Shown: positions 8,316-17,958, numbered from the stretch's first letter. The stretch: 51,779 bases of DNA from RGIG426 sp045639905 (GCA_045639905.1 JAZUDZ010000021.1:1-51779), one strand, 5' to 3'. Notes: generated by a model not told the origin, from the letters alone. Program-made: numbers and translations.

Positions 8316-9980
8316 TTAACTAATTGGATACGGATAATAGTATGGGTCCGGATTGATAATCGGTTCTAGTCCAGCCTCGTCTAAAAGTTCCTTTCGAATA
8401 TATACATATTCAAAATTCATAACTTCTTCTCCGGAAAAATACCATTTCCACAAAGGAGCTCGTGCCGATTCAAAACGATAAACGGGGATATAATCCCTTA
8501 AATCATATGCTTTCCCAAACGCATCCACAAAATCGCCGGTCGGAGTTCCGATAATTACATCCGGAAGTCCGGCCTCAACCATACGAGAATAAACAGCCTG
8601 CGTTTCTTCTTTTGTATAGACAATATGCGTCAAATATCCAAGATTATCCTTGCCATCATTCAGTGTATATACAATATTGGAATCAAAATACGGAAGTACA
8701 TTCACCGCACATGAAACCATATTCACATCTGCCTGATTATCTTTGTATTCCCAAGGACATGCAATTCGATATTGATCAAGCTCGTTTTCTTTCAAAAAAT
8801 CAGAGACATCCTTGCCAAACGAGTAGGGTCTCACAATGTCGTAAAAGGAAGCGACACCCGACCATAAAACGGAAACAATTAAAGAAACGCACACAAAAAA
8901 TTTTATCAGGGGCCTAATTAAATCCAAAACGTTTTCCGGCAGACTGTGATATAAAACAAAAGCAGGATTGCTCTCTTGATTGTCTAATGTAATCCACATC
9001 CAAAACAAAAGTAAGCCCCAATAGATTCCCATATGGTGTGGTGACATGTGAACAAACAAACAAAATCCACCGAATAAAACATACGGAACAAAGAAGTACT
9101 TTGCACTTTTTTTCGTGGAACAGCACAGTATTCCAACAAAGACAACCAAAGACAATAAAACACTGACAATAGCGGTTGACACGGTGACGACTGCAGAAGA
9201 GTCATACCCCATCGTGACGGTTGTTAAAAACGAATCTACAAAGCATGAAAAATAACAACCAATTAGGGAATTTAGAGAAAAACGACCTTCTATGGCTTTG
9301 GCTGCATATGTGTTTGTTTCAGGAAACAAGGTCCACACGAGAAACAAAGCAACAGCCAAAAGGGTTAAAAGAGACCATACTCTTCTGTCTGACACAAACG
9401 ATTTAAAGGATTCCCAAGGTTTAGATAAAAGAATCTCTATAACCCAAGCAATGGCAATTCCGCCGGCGAGGACAATACCATAAGCACTTGTCAAACATAA
9501 AAACACCAAACATAGAATAAAACGAAAACTATGTCTATCCTTGTCTTTAAAACAAATTGCCGTCAAAAGCAAGGCTAGTGTTAATAACTGATACGGTCTG
9601 GAAACAACACCAAACTGATAAAAACAAAAATATCCAAACGGAAGCAAAAACCGTACATAACGCGGAACCGGTGCATCAAAGATGAGAAGAAATGCAATAA
9701 TAATGGCAATGATGCAAGAAACTGTTTTTAGCGAAAATTCAAACGGAAGACCTAACTTGGCCGGCAAAAATAACAACAAATGCCAAAGCGGAGGGTGTCC
9801 TTCATAGTGTGGAATCGTAAATAGGATTTCTTTAAAAGATGCACATTTAGCAATTTGCCATGCCTGCGATTCATCAAACCAGGGTTCATGAAAAGCGCTG
9901 ACAACAATCAATAATATAGAGAAAACTGCGAAAACAATCCAATTCTCTTTCTTGGATAGTCTGGATTTTACTCGATCCAT
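8316..9980 (-). CDS. GT-C-like polytopic membrane protein (putative glycosyltransferase)
   Basis: A 554-residue protein with about 11 membrane segments over residues 15-400 and a soluble C-terminal domain of about 150 residues. Between the first two helices is FHEPWFDESQAW, matching the EPW-DE-QAW motif of PMT-like GT-C glycosyltransferases, where the acidic pair is catalytic; HEGHPPLWHLLLF-like text follows (HYEGHPPLWHLL). Such enzymes move sugars from lipid-linked donors at the outer face of the membrane. The acceptor is unknown. It lies 12 bp after coaX and 53 bp before the ECF gene, so the murD operon links it to envelope synthesis only by position. Confidence 0.65.
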   Translation of the reverse strand: MDRVKSRLSKKENWIVFAVFSILLIVVSAFHEPWFDESQAWQIAKCASFKEILFTIPHYEGHPPLWHLLLFLPAKLGLPFEFSLKTVSCIIAIIIAFLLIFDAPVPRYVRFLLPFGYFCFYQFGVVSRPYQLLTLALLLTAICFKDKDRHSFRFILCLVFLCLTSAYGIVLAGGIAIAWVIEILLSKPWESFKSFVSDRRVWSLLTLLAVALFLVWTLFPETNTYAAKAIEGRFSLNSLIGCYFSCFVDSFLTTVTMGYDSSAVVTVSTAIVSVLLSLVVFVGILCCSTKKSAKYFFVPYVLFGGFCLFVHMSPHHMGIYWGLLLFWMWITLDNQESNPAFVLYHSLPENVLDLIRPLIKFFVCVSLIVSVLWSGVASFYDIVRPYSFGKDVSDFLKENELDQYRIACPWEYKDNQADVNMVSCAVNVLPYFDSNIVYTLNDGKDNLGYLTHIVYTKEETQAVYSRMVEAGLPDVIIGTPTGDFVDAFGKAYDLRDYIPVYRFESARAPLWKWYFSGEEVMNFEYVYIRKELLDEAGLEPIINPDPYYYPYPIS

Positions 9981-9992
9981 ATCGTCCCAACC

Positions 9993-10757
9993 TTATTTGT
10001 TTTTCTCATACAAGAAACGAAGGCCATTCAAAATCAATTTATCGTCATAAATTGCATTCGTTTCACAGTAAGGGGCAATCACTTTACCGAACCCGCCGGT
10101 CATAACTACCTTTGCTGAATGACTAAGTTCTTTTTTCACACGTTCGGTCATACCATCTACCATAGCAGCCGTTGAATATACAATACCGGACTGCATCGAA
10201 TGAATGGTATTCTTGCCAATCACCTTTGCCGGTGCCTCCAAACGAATATTCGGTAAAAGCGATGTCTTGGACACAAGGGCTTCCAATGAAGTATGAACAC
10301 CTGCCATAATGGAAACACCGAGAAAGTCTCCGGTCGCAGAAACAGCGGAAACCGTCGTAGCTGTTCCCAAATCCCAAATAATGCACGGCGTTCCGTATGT
10401 ATTGGCAGCCGCAACCGCACCGACCAAAATATCAGCGCCCAGCTGCGCCGGATTATCAATCAAAATATTCATTCCGGTTTTAAGTCCGGGACCCACAAAA
10501 AGCGGACGCAGTCCGGTCACCATAAAGATGGCTTCTTTTAAAGACTGATCCAGTGACGGAACGACAGAACTGACAATCGCTCCTTCAAGGCTTTTTACAT
10601 CCACATGATATAACCGAAGAATATCAGAAAGTTCCACAGCATATTGGTCCCGCATTTTCGACATGTCGGTCGCAATACGTGACTCAAACAAAAGCGACTC
10701 TCCTTCAAAAACACCAAGCGTAATGTTGGTATTTCCCATATCAACTGTCAAAAGCAT
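9993..10757 (-). CDS. coaX: Type III pantothenate kinase
   Basis: CoaX phosphorylates pantothenate, the first step of coenzyme A synthesis, and is insensitive to CoA feedback. The 254-residue length is typical. The ASKHA-fold phosphate loop DMGNTN (6-11) is at the N-terminus, GPGLKTGMNI and the pantothenate-site DNPAQLGAD block follow, then WDLGTATT for phosphate 2. It lies 18 bp downstream of the ynbB-like gene and is preceded by AGGGGAAG. Confidence 0.95.
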   Translation of the reverse strand: MLLTVDMGNTNITLGVFEGESLLFESRIATDMSKMRDQYAVELSDILRLYHVDVKSLEGAIVSSVVPSLDQSLKEAIFMVTGLRPLFVGPGLKTGMNILIDNPAQLGADILVGAVAAANTYGTPCIIWDLGTATTVSAVSATGDFLGVSIMAGVHTSLEALVSKTSLLPNIRLEAPAKVIGKNTIHSMQSGIVYSTAAMVDGMTERVKKELSHSAKVVMTGGFGKVIAPYCETNAIYDDKLILNGLRFLYEKNK

Positions 10758-10775
10758 ACTTTCTTCCCCTTTTTA

Positions 10776-12044
10776 TTATAGATTCAGTAGTCCCTTATCG
10801 AGCATCGATTGAGCCGCAAGTAAAATCCCGATTTTTGCCGAATGGAAGTTCAGTCCCCCTTGCATATAGGCGGCAAAGGGATCTCTAAGCGGTGCATCAG
10901 CAGAAAGTTCAATAGAAGAACCTGCCGTAAATGCTCCGGCCGCCATGATGACAGGCGTATCATACCCGGGCATGTCCCAGGGCTCCGGTACGACAAATGA
11001 ATCAATCGGAGCACCTTTTTGCATTCCCTGGCAAAACGCAATCAAGTGATCGGCATTTCCAAAACGAATGGCCTGAATAATATCAGCTCGTTTTTCTAAA
11101 TAACCCGGGCGCGGATCAAATCCCAAGAGTTCAAATAAAGTTGCAGCAAAAACAGCTGTTTTCAGAGCTTCCCCAACAACATGAGGCGAGTTAAAAAGTC
11201 CCATATACATGGATTTCGTATGTCCTAAAGAAGCCCCGACTTCTCGTCCGAGACCCGGTGTTGTCATACGATAGGCACACATTTCCACAAGGTCTTTTCG
11301 GCCGCAAATATAGCCACCGTTTTCGGCAATTCCGCCGCCTGCGTTTTTAATTAATGACCCTGCCATCAAATCAGCGCCGACTTGTGTCGGCTCCTGTTTT
11401 TGAACAAACTCACCATAGCAGTTATCTACAAATACAATTGCCTTATCCGAATAGGTATGAACCAACTTGGCGATTTCTTCGATTTCTTCCACAGTCAAAG
11501 ACGGACGAAGATTATAACCGCGAGAGCGCTGAATATGAACCAAGCGAATACTAGCATCTTTTTGCAGCACCTGCTTAATTGCTTCCAAATCCGGCTTGTC
11601 ATTCTGAAGCGGAACCTCACAATAGTTTACACCAAACTCCACCAAAGACCCGGAACTTTCAAACTTATGCCCTATAACAGAATCAAGGGTATCATAAGGA
11701 GCACCGGTTGCCGCAAGCATCGTATCTCCAGGCCGAAGCACTCCGAACAAAGAAACAGTAATGGCATGGGTTCCCGACACGATACTATGCCGAACAAGAG
11801 CGTCCTCCGCTCCCATCACATCGGCAAATAAAGCATCCAGTTCATCCCGTCCGCGATCTCCGTACCCATAGCCTGTACTCGGAACAAAATGTGCTTCGCT
11901 GATACGATGATCAATAAAGCCCTTCAGTACCTTCTGCTGATTATATTCCGTAACAGAATCAATCTCACGAAATATCGGCGCCACAAGTTCTATAGCCTTA
12001 TTAGCAAGTGTATTCAGTTTTGAATCAATGTGAAACAAATCCAT
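10776..12044 (-). CDS. ynbB: YnbB-family PLP enzyme (methionine gamma-lyase/aluminium-resistance family)
   Basis: A 422-residue fold-type I PLP-dependent enzyme of the family annotated as methionine gamma-lyase family or aluminium-resistance protein. The Schiff-base lysine is K233 in GSLIKNAGGG, and the cofactor Asp is D207 in VDNCYGE. SGTHAITVSLFG marks the phosphate region and PSTGYGYGDRGRDELD the N-terminal substrate region. The open frame begins earlier at a TTG, but this ATG is preceded by GAGG at a suitable distance. The true substrate is not established in the family. In Bacillus ynbB sits near glnR; here it is inside a murD-coaX operon. Confidence 0.88.
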   Translation of the reverse strand: MDLFHIDSKLNTLANKAIELVAPIFREIDSVTEYNQQKVLKGFIDHRISEAHFVPSTGYGYGDRGRDELDALFADVMGAEDALVRHSIVSGTHAITVSLFGVLRPGDTMLAATGAPYDTLDSVIGHKFESSGSLVEFGVNYCEVPLQNDKPDLEAIKQVLQKDASIRLVHIQRSRGYNLRPSLTVEEIEEIAKLVHTYSDKAIVFVDNCYGEFVQKQEPTQVGADLMAGSLIKNAGGGIAENGGYICGRKDLVEMCAYRMTTPGLGREVGASLGHTKSMYMGLFNSPHVVGEALKTAVFAATLFELLGFDPRPGYLEKRADIIQAIRFGNADHLIAFCQGMQKGAPIDSFVVPEPWDMPGYDTPVIMAAGAFTAGSSIELSADAPLRDPFAAYMQGGLNFHSAKIGILLAAQSMLDKGLLNL

Positions 12045-12055
12045 TCTGTTATTCC

Positions 12056-12790
12056 TCAACTTAATTTACAAAGTGCCCACTCACCGAAATCTTCAAAACC
12101 AATAGAACGATACATCCTGTCTGCATACTCGTTTTTCGGAGAAATCAGCACAATCTTCTTGGCCTCTATCCCCATTTTAGCCAGTGTTAAAACACATCCG
12201 GACCCAAGTCCTTGATGCTGGCAATCTTCACTCGTAGCAACCGCACCGATAATCCACTCATTTTCCGTTTCCGCAACAGTCATGGCGGAGGAAATTGTTC
12301 GGTTTTGCTTTTCAAATCCAACCAAATGTAGGCAGCCGTGACGCATACGATGCGAAACGTCCACATACCAAGTATCAAATGGCGGTAAATCCTCCCCGAA
12401 TATTCCTTTAAGCAGCATATAAGTTGGCTGTATGGGAACAGGCTGTGCAGTCCTGAAAACGTCAAAATGAGCGTTTTTTCGAAGAATTTGCCGACGTTCC
12501 ACCCGGCATTTCAAAAATTGCTCGATATTCTTTGCTGCAGACACAGTTGTATGAATCTGACAAATCTCATAAGACATACTGACAAATAGGCAGAATTCCG
12601 ACAAACAAGCATCTTCATTCGCATCTAACACTGCCAAATCTCCCATAACGGAAAACAGTGTCCCGTCATCCATTTCGTAGAAACGAAGAAAATCATTGTT
12701 CGGACCGTAAGCCAGAAACTGTGAACGAATACGAACGTATGGCTCGGAAAACTCCGTTTTGCTCGGAAGCGTAAAAATCTGCTTAATCAT
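12056..12790 (-). CDS. GNAT-family N-acetyltransferase
   Basis: A 244-residue cytosolic protein. Its C-terminal half (about 150-244) is a GNAT fold: the acetyl-CoA pyrophosphate loop is CQHQGLGSGCVLTLA and the last strands read NEYADRMYRSIGFEDFGEWAL. The N-terminal 140 residues are less recognisable and may be a second, degenerate GNAT half. It is coupled to murD by an ATGA overlap. The acceptor substrate cannot be predicted. Its position suggests an envelope or amino-acid substrate, which is weak evidence. Confidence 0.8.
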   Translation of the reverse strand: MIKQIFTLPSKTEFSEPYVRIRSQFLAYGPNNDFLRFYEMDDGTLFSVMGDLAVLDANEDACLSEFCLFVSMSYEICQIHTTVSAAKNIEQFLKCRVERRQILRKNAHFDVFRTAQPVPIQPTYMLLKGIFGEDLPPFDTWYVDVSHRMRHGCLHLVGFEKQNRTISSAMTVAETENEWIIGAVATSEDCQHQGLGSGCVLTLAKMGIEAKKIVLISPKNEYADRMYRSIGFEDFGEWALCKLS

Positions 12791-14169
12791 ATGAGCTGGT
12801 TTACGAGAGAACAGAAGTGCTCCCCGCGCTCTTCAAAGTTCTTATACATATCAAAGCTGGCAGAAGCCGGTGACATAAACACAATATCTTCATTATCAGC
12901 AAGCTCGTATGCTTTTTTAACGGCCTCATCCATATTGGCAACACGATAAATGGGAAGCGAACTGTATTCCCGGATAGCGTTCTCAATGGCATCCGCAGTC
13001 GCGCCAAGCAGTACAGCTGCCTTGACCGTATCTTTTGCGGTTTCTCCAAGAGGTTTATATGGAATGTGTTTATCATACCCTCCGGCAATCAAAATCACTT
13101 TTCTATCAAATGAATTTAATCCTGCAATGGTACGGGAAGGGCTGCTGCCAATTGAGTCGTTATACCATTTGACACCATGCAGCACTCGCACCAGTTCCGA
13201 TCGGTGTTTTACACCACCAAACTCTTCTGCATACTGTTTAATGATTTCCGGTGAAACAGTGCCCCAAACAGCGCAAATAGCAGCCAAATAGTTTTCAACA
13301 TTATGAACACCCGGAATTTTAATATCCTGAGCGTTCATGACAGGAGTTTCCTCGTTCCCATCGACATAACAAAGGATGTTTTGATTATCTAAATAAGCAC
13401 CGTTTAACGGCTTTCTTTGTCTTGAGAAGTACTTCACATCTCCTGCGGGAGCAGTAGTTCCATAGGATGCCGTAATCTTGTTATCCAAATTCAGCACCGT
13501 GCGGCAATTCTTATCTTGATAGGCAATTAAATTCCGTTTTGCCTCTACATATTCGTCCATGTTCTTGTGCCAGTCCAAATGGTTGGGAGCCACATTGGTG
13601 ATAACGGCAACCGTAGGTTTTTGCTGCATCAGCATCAGCTGGAAGCTGGAAAGTTCTACAACAGCCACATCAGACTCACAAATCTCCTCAATTTTGGGGA
13701 GCAAGGGATTGCCAATATTTCCGCCGAGAAACACCTTTTTCCCCGAAGCTTCCAATAGACCTGCAATAATCGTTGTGGTGGTTGTTTTTCCATCGGAACC
13801 CGTCACAGCATAAATGGGAGCCGGGCAATTTTCAAAAAACAGTTCCATTTCCGAAGATACTTTAATACCGTTTTTTCGAGCTTCGTTAAATTCAGGTAAA
13901 TGCGGTTTCATACCGGGAGTCCGTAGAATCAAATCAAATCCATTTAAATTGCTCAAATAGGATTCTCCAAGGCAAAGCTCCGCCCCTGCTGATAGTAAGT
14001 TTTCAGCGGTTTCACCAAGTTGCTCTTTTGTCCGTTTATCACAGGCGGTCACTTTGGCCCCAAGGGACAGAAATTGATAAATAACCGGAACGTTATTTTT
14101 ACCAATTCCGCAAACAGCGACCTGCTTTCCTCGGATATTCTGTTTAAACAATTCCCATTTTGAATTCAT
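12787..14169 (-). CDS. murD: UDP-N-acetylmuramoylalanine--D-glutamate ligase
   Basis: MurD adds D-Glu to UDP-MurNAc-L-Ala in cytosolic peptidoglycan precursor synthesis. The 460-residue product has a Rossmann-like N-terminal domain (VAVCGIGKNNVP), the ATP-binding loop GSDGKTTTT (124-132), the central PNHLDWHKNMDEY signature with carbamylated-Lys region, and a C-terminal domain with YNDSIGSSPSRT and GGYDKHIPY. Unlike many Bacillota it is outside the dcw cluster and leads a six-gene operon. GGGAGAAA precedes the ATG and a good promoter lies upstream. Confidence 0.95.
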   Translation of the reverse strand: MNSKWELFKQNIRGKQVAVCGIGKNNVPVIYQFLSLGAKVTACDKRTKEQLGETAENLLSAGAELCLGESYLSNLNGFDLILRTPGMKPHLPEFNEARKNGIKVSSEMELFFENCPAPIYAVTGSDGKTTTTTIIAGLLEASGKKVFLGGNIGNPLLPKIEEICESDVAVVELSSFQLMLMQQKPTVAVITNVAPNHLDWHKNMDEYVEAKRNLIAYQDKNCRTVLNLDNKITASYGTTAPAGDVKYFSRQRKPLNGAYLDNQNILCYVDGNEETPVMNAQDIKIPGVHNVENYLAAICAVWGTVSPEIIKQYAEEFGGVKHRSELVRVLHGVKWYNDSIGSSPSRTIAGLNSFDRKVILIAGGYDKHIPYKPLGETAKDTVKAAVLLGATADAIENAIREYSSLPIYRVANMDEAVKKAYELADNEDIVFMSPASASFDMYKNFEERGEHFCSLVNQLI

Positions 14170-14201
14170 TCTAATTTCTCCCTACCATAAATTCCCAATA
14201 T

Positions 14202-14229
14202 ATTATACATTTTTTTGCTGATTTTTCAA
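14202..14229 (-). promoter_or_regulatory. Promoter of the murD operon
   Basis: On the minus strand TTGAAA and TATAAT are separated by 16 bp, about 30 bp before the murD start codon. Confidence 0.6.
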
Positions 14230-14287
14230 TAAATAGGATATATTTTCAAAGAATTCGTGAACAATTTTTTAAACTTTGTCTTTTTAC

Positions 14288-14316
14288 TTGCAAGTCTTTA
14301 TAAAAATCTTTACAAT
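14288..14316 (+). promoter_or_regulatory. Promoter of the RING-like gene and galU
   Basis: TTGCAA, 17-bp spacer, TACAAT, about 30 bp before the start codon. It is divergent from the murD promoter. Confidence 0.6.
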
Positions 14317-14346
14317 AGCAATATATAGATATTATGGAGGACGAAT

Positions 14347-15354
14347 ATGTTTTTCTACGAAAATCAAAACTGTCCTGTTTGCGGAAAAACTTTTACCGAA
14401 ACAGATGATATTGTCTCCTGTCCGGATTGTGGTGCTCCACATCACAGAGAATGCTGGAAAGAAGAAGGACATTGCCACTACGAAGATGCCCACGGAACCA
14501 GCGAACAGTGGACCAAGCCAGAAGAGAAAACAAAAGCAGAAGAAATTCCAAACGAGGCTCAACCGTTTCAAACCATGCGTTGTCCTCGTTGTGGATCCAT
14601 CAATCCCATAAACAACACGATGTGTACACAGTGCGGCTATATGCTGCGCACACAAAATCCTGTTGGAGGTAATCCCGAACCGTTCCAGACTCAAGATTCA
14701 AATACCCCCCAGCCACCTTTTGTGGAATTTGCACCATTTCGAAATGCACGAGTCGCATTTACCGGATTTTCAGCCAACGAACGCATCGAAGGCGAAACGG
14801 TCGAGGACCTTGCGAACGTTATCGGCCCAAATCCACAGTATTACATTCCGACCTTTGCAAAGCTTTCCAGAGAAAACAAAAAAACAAAATGGAACTGGGC
14901 CTCTTTCCTATTCACCCCCTATTGGCTTTTCTTCCGTAAAAATTACGTTTATGCTTTGCTTGTTTTTTTGTTTGAGTTTGTGCAGTCGGTCATCATCGCG
15001 GTAATTGAAATCTCAAAGCTGGGATTTTTATTCAATTCCAACTTGTCGGCAGGTGAAATTTACGAAACCATGAACCGACTCATTGCAAACAACAGTCCGC
15101 TGACTAAATACTTTTATCTTATCTCGCTCTTTAGTATTGTTTCCTTAGCCATTCATTTCCTATTTGGTTTTCTCGGAAACTATCTATATATGCACACTTG
15201 TTTGGACAAAATCAAGAAAGCCCGAGAGGAAAACCCGACGGAATATAAAATGCAACTGCGTTCTATCGGAGGCGTTTCCTTTACGTTGGCGTGCTTCAGT
15301 TATTTAGTTCTATATTTCCTTCCGACAATTGTCCAGTTGATTGTTTTTAAGTAA
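14347..15354 (+). CDS. RING-finger-like/zinc-ribbon membrane protein with DUF2628-type region
   Basis: A 335-residue protein with two predicted zinc sites. The first resembles the prokaryotic RING finger family 1: C9-x2-C12, C25-x2-C28, PHHRECW (H32-C36) and GHC (C43). The second is a zinc ribbon, C79-x2-C82 and C93-x2-C96. A hydrophilic linker leads to NWASFLFTPYWLFFRKNYVYALLVF, a DUF2628-like amphipathic-to-membrane block, and three to four membrane segments follow (about 195-225, 255-280, 310-333). Such proteins are common in clostridia and have no established function. GGAGG precedes the start, and galU follows 17 bp later. Ubiquitin-type ligase activity should not be assumed. Confidence 0.75.
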   Translation: MFFYENQNCPVCGKTFTETDDIVSCPDCGAPHHRECWKEEGHCHYEDAHGTSEQWTKPEEKTKAEEIPNEAQPFQTMRCPRCGSINPINNTMCTQCGYMLRTQNPVGGNPEPFQTQDSNTPQPPFVEFAPFRNARVAFTGFSANERIEGETVEDLANVIGPNPQYYIPTFAKLSRENKKTKWNWASFLFTPYWLFFRKNYVYALLVFLFEFVQSVIIAVIEISKLGFLFNSNLSAGEIYETMNRLIANNSPLTKYFYLISLFSIVSLAIHFLFGFLGNYLYMHTCLDKIKKAREENPTEYKMQLRSIGGVSFTLACFSYLVLYFLPTIVQLIVFK

Positions 15355-15371
15355 GAATTGAGGGTTTTACT

Positions 15372-16244
15372 ATGTCTAAAGTAAAAAAAGCCGTTATTCC
15401 CGCCGCCGGTCTCGGCACGCGCGTGCTGCCTGCTTCAAAAGCGATGCCTAAAGAAATGCTTCCCATTGTGGATAAACCGGCCATTCAGTATATCGTTGAA
15501 GAAGCTGTCGCATCCGGAATTGAAGATATATTGATTATCACCAATCGCGGGAAAGGTCTTTTGGAAGACCATTTTGATCACTCCATTGAACTGGAGCAAA
15601 GGCTGGAAGCTGGCGGACGCTTTAAAGAACTGGAAGAAGTTCAAAGAATTACCAGCATGGCTAACATTGTTTTTGTAAGACAAAAAGAAACAAAAGGTCT
15701 TGGGCATGCCGTGCTTTGTGCAAAATCCTTTGTTGGGAATGAACCGTTTGCCGTTCTATACGGAGATGATGTAATCATCGGAGAAGATCCTGCATGCGCT
15801 CAGCTTTGCAGAGCCTATGATGAATACGGTTTGGGCACCGTCGGCATTCGTGAAGTTCCGAAAGAACATATCAGCCGATACAGTTCACTTAAAGTGCAAT
15901 CCTTAAAGGATAACCTTTATAAAGTAACGGATATGGTTGAAAAGCCGAAACCGGAAAACGCCTATTCTCTCTTTTCCATTCTAGGACGCTGCGTACTCCC
16001 GCCTCAGATTTTCGATTTGCTGGAGCAAACCGAACCGGGAGCCGGCAACGAGATCCAACTCACCGACGCAATGAAGGTGTTAGCCCGTAGTGTCGGCATG
16101 ACCGGTGTCGCCTTTACCGGAACCCGCTATGATATGGGAAATAAGCTGGGGATTCTGCAAGCTAACTGCGAAGTGGCACTGAGTCGTCCGGACATGAAAG
16201 ACGAATTTGCAAAATATATCAAAGAGTTGGCTCAAAAACTTTAA
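15372..16244 (+). CDS. galU: UTP--glucose-1-phosphate uridylyltransferase
   Basis: Makes UDP-glucose from UTP and glucose 1-phosphate, for glycolipid, teichoic acid and polysaccharide synthesis. The 290-residue product starts with VKKAVIPAAGLGTRVLPASK, the nucleotide-binding GxGxR loop. It continues with PKEMLPIVDKPAIQYIVEEA, LGHAVLCAK, and YGDDVI near the metal-binding Asp. VEKPKPE and GRCVLPPQIF occur as in GalU/GtaB. It is the second gene after the RING-like gene and ends at a perfect hairpin. The Bacillus name gtaB also applies. Confidence 0.95.
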   Translation: MSKVKKAVIPAAGLGTRVLPASKAMPKEMLPIVDKPAIQYIVEEAVASGIEDILIITNRGKGLLEDHFDHSIELEQRLEAGGRFKELEEVQRITSMANIVFVRQKETKGLGHAVLCAKSFVGNEPFAVLYGDDVIIGEDPACAQLCRAYDEYGLGTVGIREVPKEHISRYSSLKVQSLKDNLYKVTDMVEKPKPENAYSLFSILGRCVLPPQIFDLLEQTEPGAGNEIQLTDAMKVLARSVGMTGVAFTGTRYDMGNKLGILQANCEVALSRPDMKDEFAKYIKELAQKL

Positions 16245-16261
16245 AATAATCAGTAACATAA

Positions 16262-16297
16262 AATGACTCCGTTGCAGTTCCCTGCAACGGAGTCATT
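16262..16297. terminator. Bidirectional terminator
   Basis: A 16-bp perfect stem (AATGACTCCGTTGCAG and its complement) with a 4-nt loop lies between the convergent galU and groEL genes. A T-rich tract (CCATTTTGTTT) follows on the plus strand and a short one follows on the minus strand. Confidence 0.85.
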
Positions 16298-16312
16298 CCA
16301 TTTTGTTTCGGT

Positions 16313-17938
16313 TTAATACATACCGCCCATATCGGCAGCCGGAGCAGCCGGAGCTACAGGTTCTTTAATATCGGTCACAAGGGACTCGGTGGTCAGAACC
16401 ATGGCGGCCACAGAAGAGGCATTTTGAAGCGCAGAGCGGGTAACCTTCGTCGGATCAACAATACCGGCTTCAAACATATCGGTATACTCGTCTTTTGCAA
16501 AGTTATATCCAAAGTTCGGTTTTCCGCTATTGACAATCTTGTCAATAATGACGGAGCCTTCCATACCGGCATTCAAAGCAATCTGACGAACCGGCTCTTC
16601 CAAAGCTTTCAGTACAATCTGCATACCGGTCTTCACATCACCTTCAGCCTTGGAAATTTCATCCTTCAAGGCCAGAGAAGCATTGAGAACGGCAACACCG
16701 CCACCGGCGACAATGCCCTCTTCAACGGCAGCTTTTGTGGAAGAAAGCGCGTCTTCAATACGAAGTTTCTTTTCTTTCATTTCCACTTCGGTTGCAGCAC
16801 CGACTTTGATAACAGCCACACCGCCGGCGAGTTTTGCCAAACGCTCTTGCAGTTTTTCTTTGTCAAAGTCAGAAGTGGTCTGTTCAATTTGCGTGCGAAT
16901 TTGAGCCACACGTCCCTGAATATCTTCTTTTGATCCGGAGCCATCTACAATGATGGTCTTTTCTTTTTGTACTTTTATCTGGCGGGCATGACCGAGGAGA
17001 TCCATGGTTGCTTCTTTAAGGTCTAAACCGACCTCGTCAGAAATAACAACACCACCGGTAAGGGTAGCGATATCCTGAAGCATCTCTTTACGTCTGTCAC
17101 CAAAACCAGGAGCTTTAACGGCAACACAGCTGAAGGTGCCACGAAGTTTGTTGACAATAAGTGTCGTAAGAGCCTCACCCTCAATATCTTCGGCAACGAT
17201 TACCAGTTTACGACCGGCCTGCAAGACCTGTTCGAGAAGCGGAAGAATTTCCTGAATGTTGGAAATCTTCTTATCAGTAATCAGCAAATATGCATCATCA
17301 ACAATAGCTTCCATCTTATCCGTATCGGTAACCATATACGGGGTAATATAGCCACGGTCAAACTGCATACCTTCCACAACTTCGGAATAGGTATCGGCCG
17401 TTTTGGATTCTTCGATGGTAATAACACCGTCAGCGGAAACTTTTTCCATGGCTTCGGCAATTAAGTTACCGATACCTTCATCACCTGCAGAAATTGTTGC
17501 AACACGAGCAATATCCTGAGAACCGGTAACCGCCTTGGAATTCTTAATGACTTCGTCAACCACAATTCCAACAGCCTTTTGAATGCCGACTTTAATACCC
17601 ATCGGATTAGCACCGGCAGCCACATTCTTCATACCTTCGCGAATCAGCGCCTGGGCAAGAAGCGTAGCAGTCGTCGTACCGTCACCGGCGATATCATTGG
17701 TTTTGGTGGCAACTTCTTTTACCAACTGAGCACCCATATTCTCAAAAGGATCTTCGAGTTCAATTTCCTTAGCAATGGAAACGCCATCATTTGTGATAAG
17801 CGGTGCACCATACTTTTTGTCTAACACAACATTACGGCCACGGGGACCAAGAGTAATTTTTACGGTATCGGCCAACTGGTCAACACCATTTTGAAGAGCT
17901 TTTCTTGCTTCCTCACCAAATTTAATCTGTTTTGCCAT
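16313..17938 (-). CDS. groEL: Chaperonin GroEL (60 kDa)
   Basis: The ATP-driven cytosolic folding chamber. At 541 residues it has the usual length. Seen: MAKQIKFGEEARKALQNGV at the start, TLGPRGRNVVLDKKYGAP for nucleotide binding, the DGTTTATLLAQ motif (about 86-96), and GGGVAVLNASLAL near 414. The C-terminus is a short APAADMGGMY in place of a long GGM repeat. It is the second gene of the groESL operon, 20 bp after groES, with an AGAGGA site. Confidence 0.98.
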   Translation of the reverse strand: MAKQIKFGEEARKALQNGVDQLADTVKITLGPRGRNVVLDKKYGAPLITNDGVSIAKEIELEDPFENMGAQLVKEVATKTNDIAGDGTTTATLLAQALIREGMKNVAAGANPMGIKVGIQKAVGIVVDEVIKNSKAVTGSQDIARVATISAGDEGIGNLIAEAMEKVSADGVITIEESKTADTYSEVVEGMQFDRGYITPYMVTDTDKMEAIVDDAYLLITDKKISNIQEILPLLEQVLQAGRKLVIVAEDIEGEALTTLIVNKLRGTFSCVAVKAPGFGDRRKEMLQDIATLTGGVVISDEVGLDLKEATMDLLGHARQIKVQKEKTIIVDGSGSKEDIQGRVAQIRTQIEQTTSDFDKEKLQERLAKLAGGVAVIKVGAATEVEMKEKKLRIEDALSSTKAAVEEGIVAGGGVAVLNASLALKDEISKAEGDVKTGMQIVLKALEEPVRQIALNAGMEGSVIIDKIVNSGKPNFGYNFAKDEYTDMFEAGIVDPTKVTRSALQNASSVAAMVLTTESLVTDIKEPVAPAAPAADMGGMY

Positions 17939-17958
17939 GTGATTATCCTCTTTCCTAG

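Noticed and set aside
14347..15354. Bacterial ubiquitin-ligase system based on the RING-like cluster
   Set aside because: No E1, E2 or ubiquitin-like gene is nearby. The neighbours are galU and murD.
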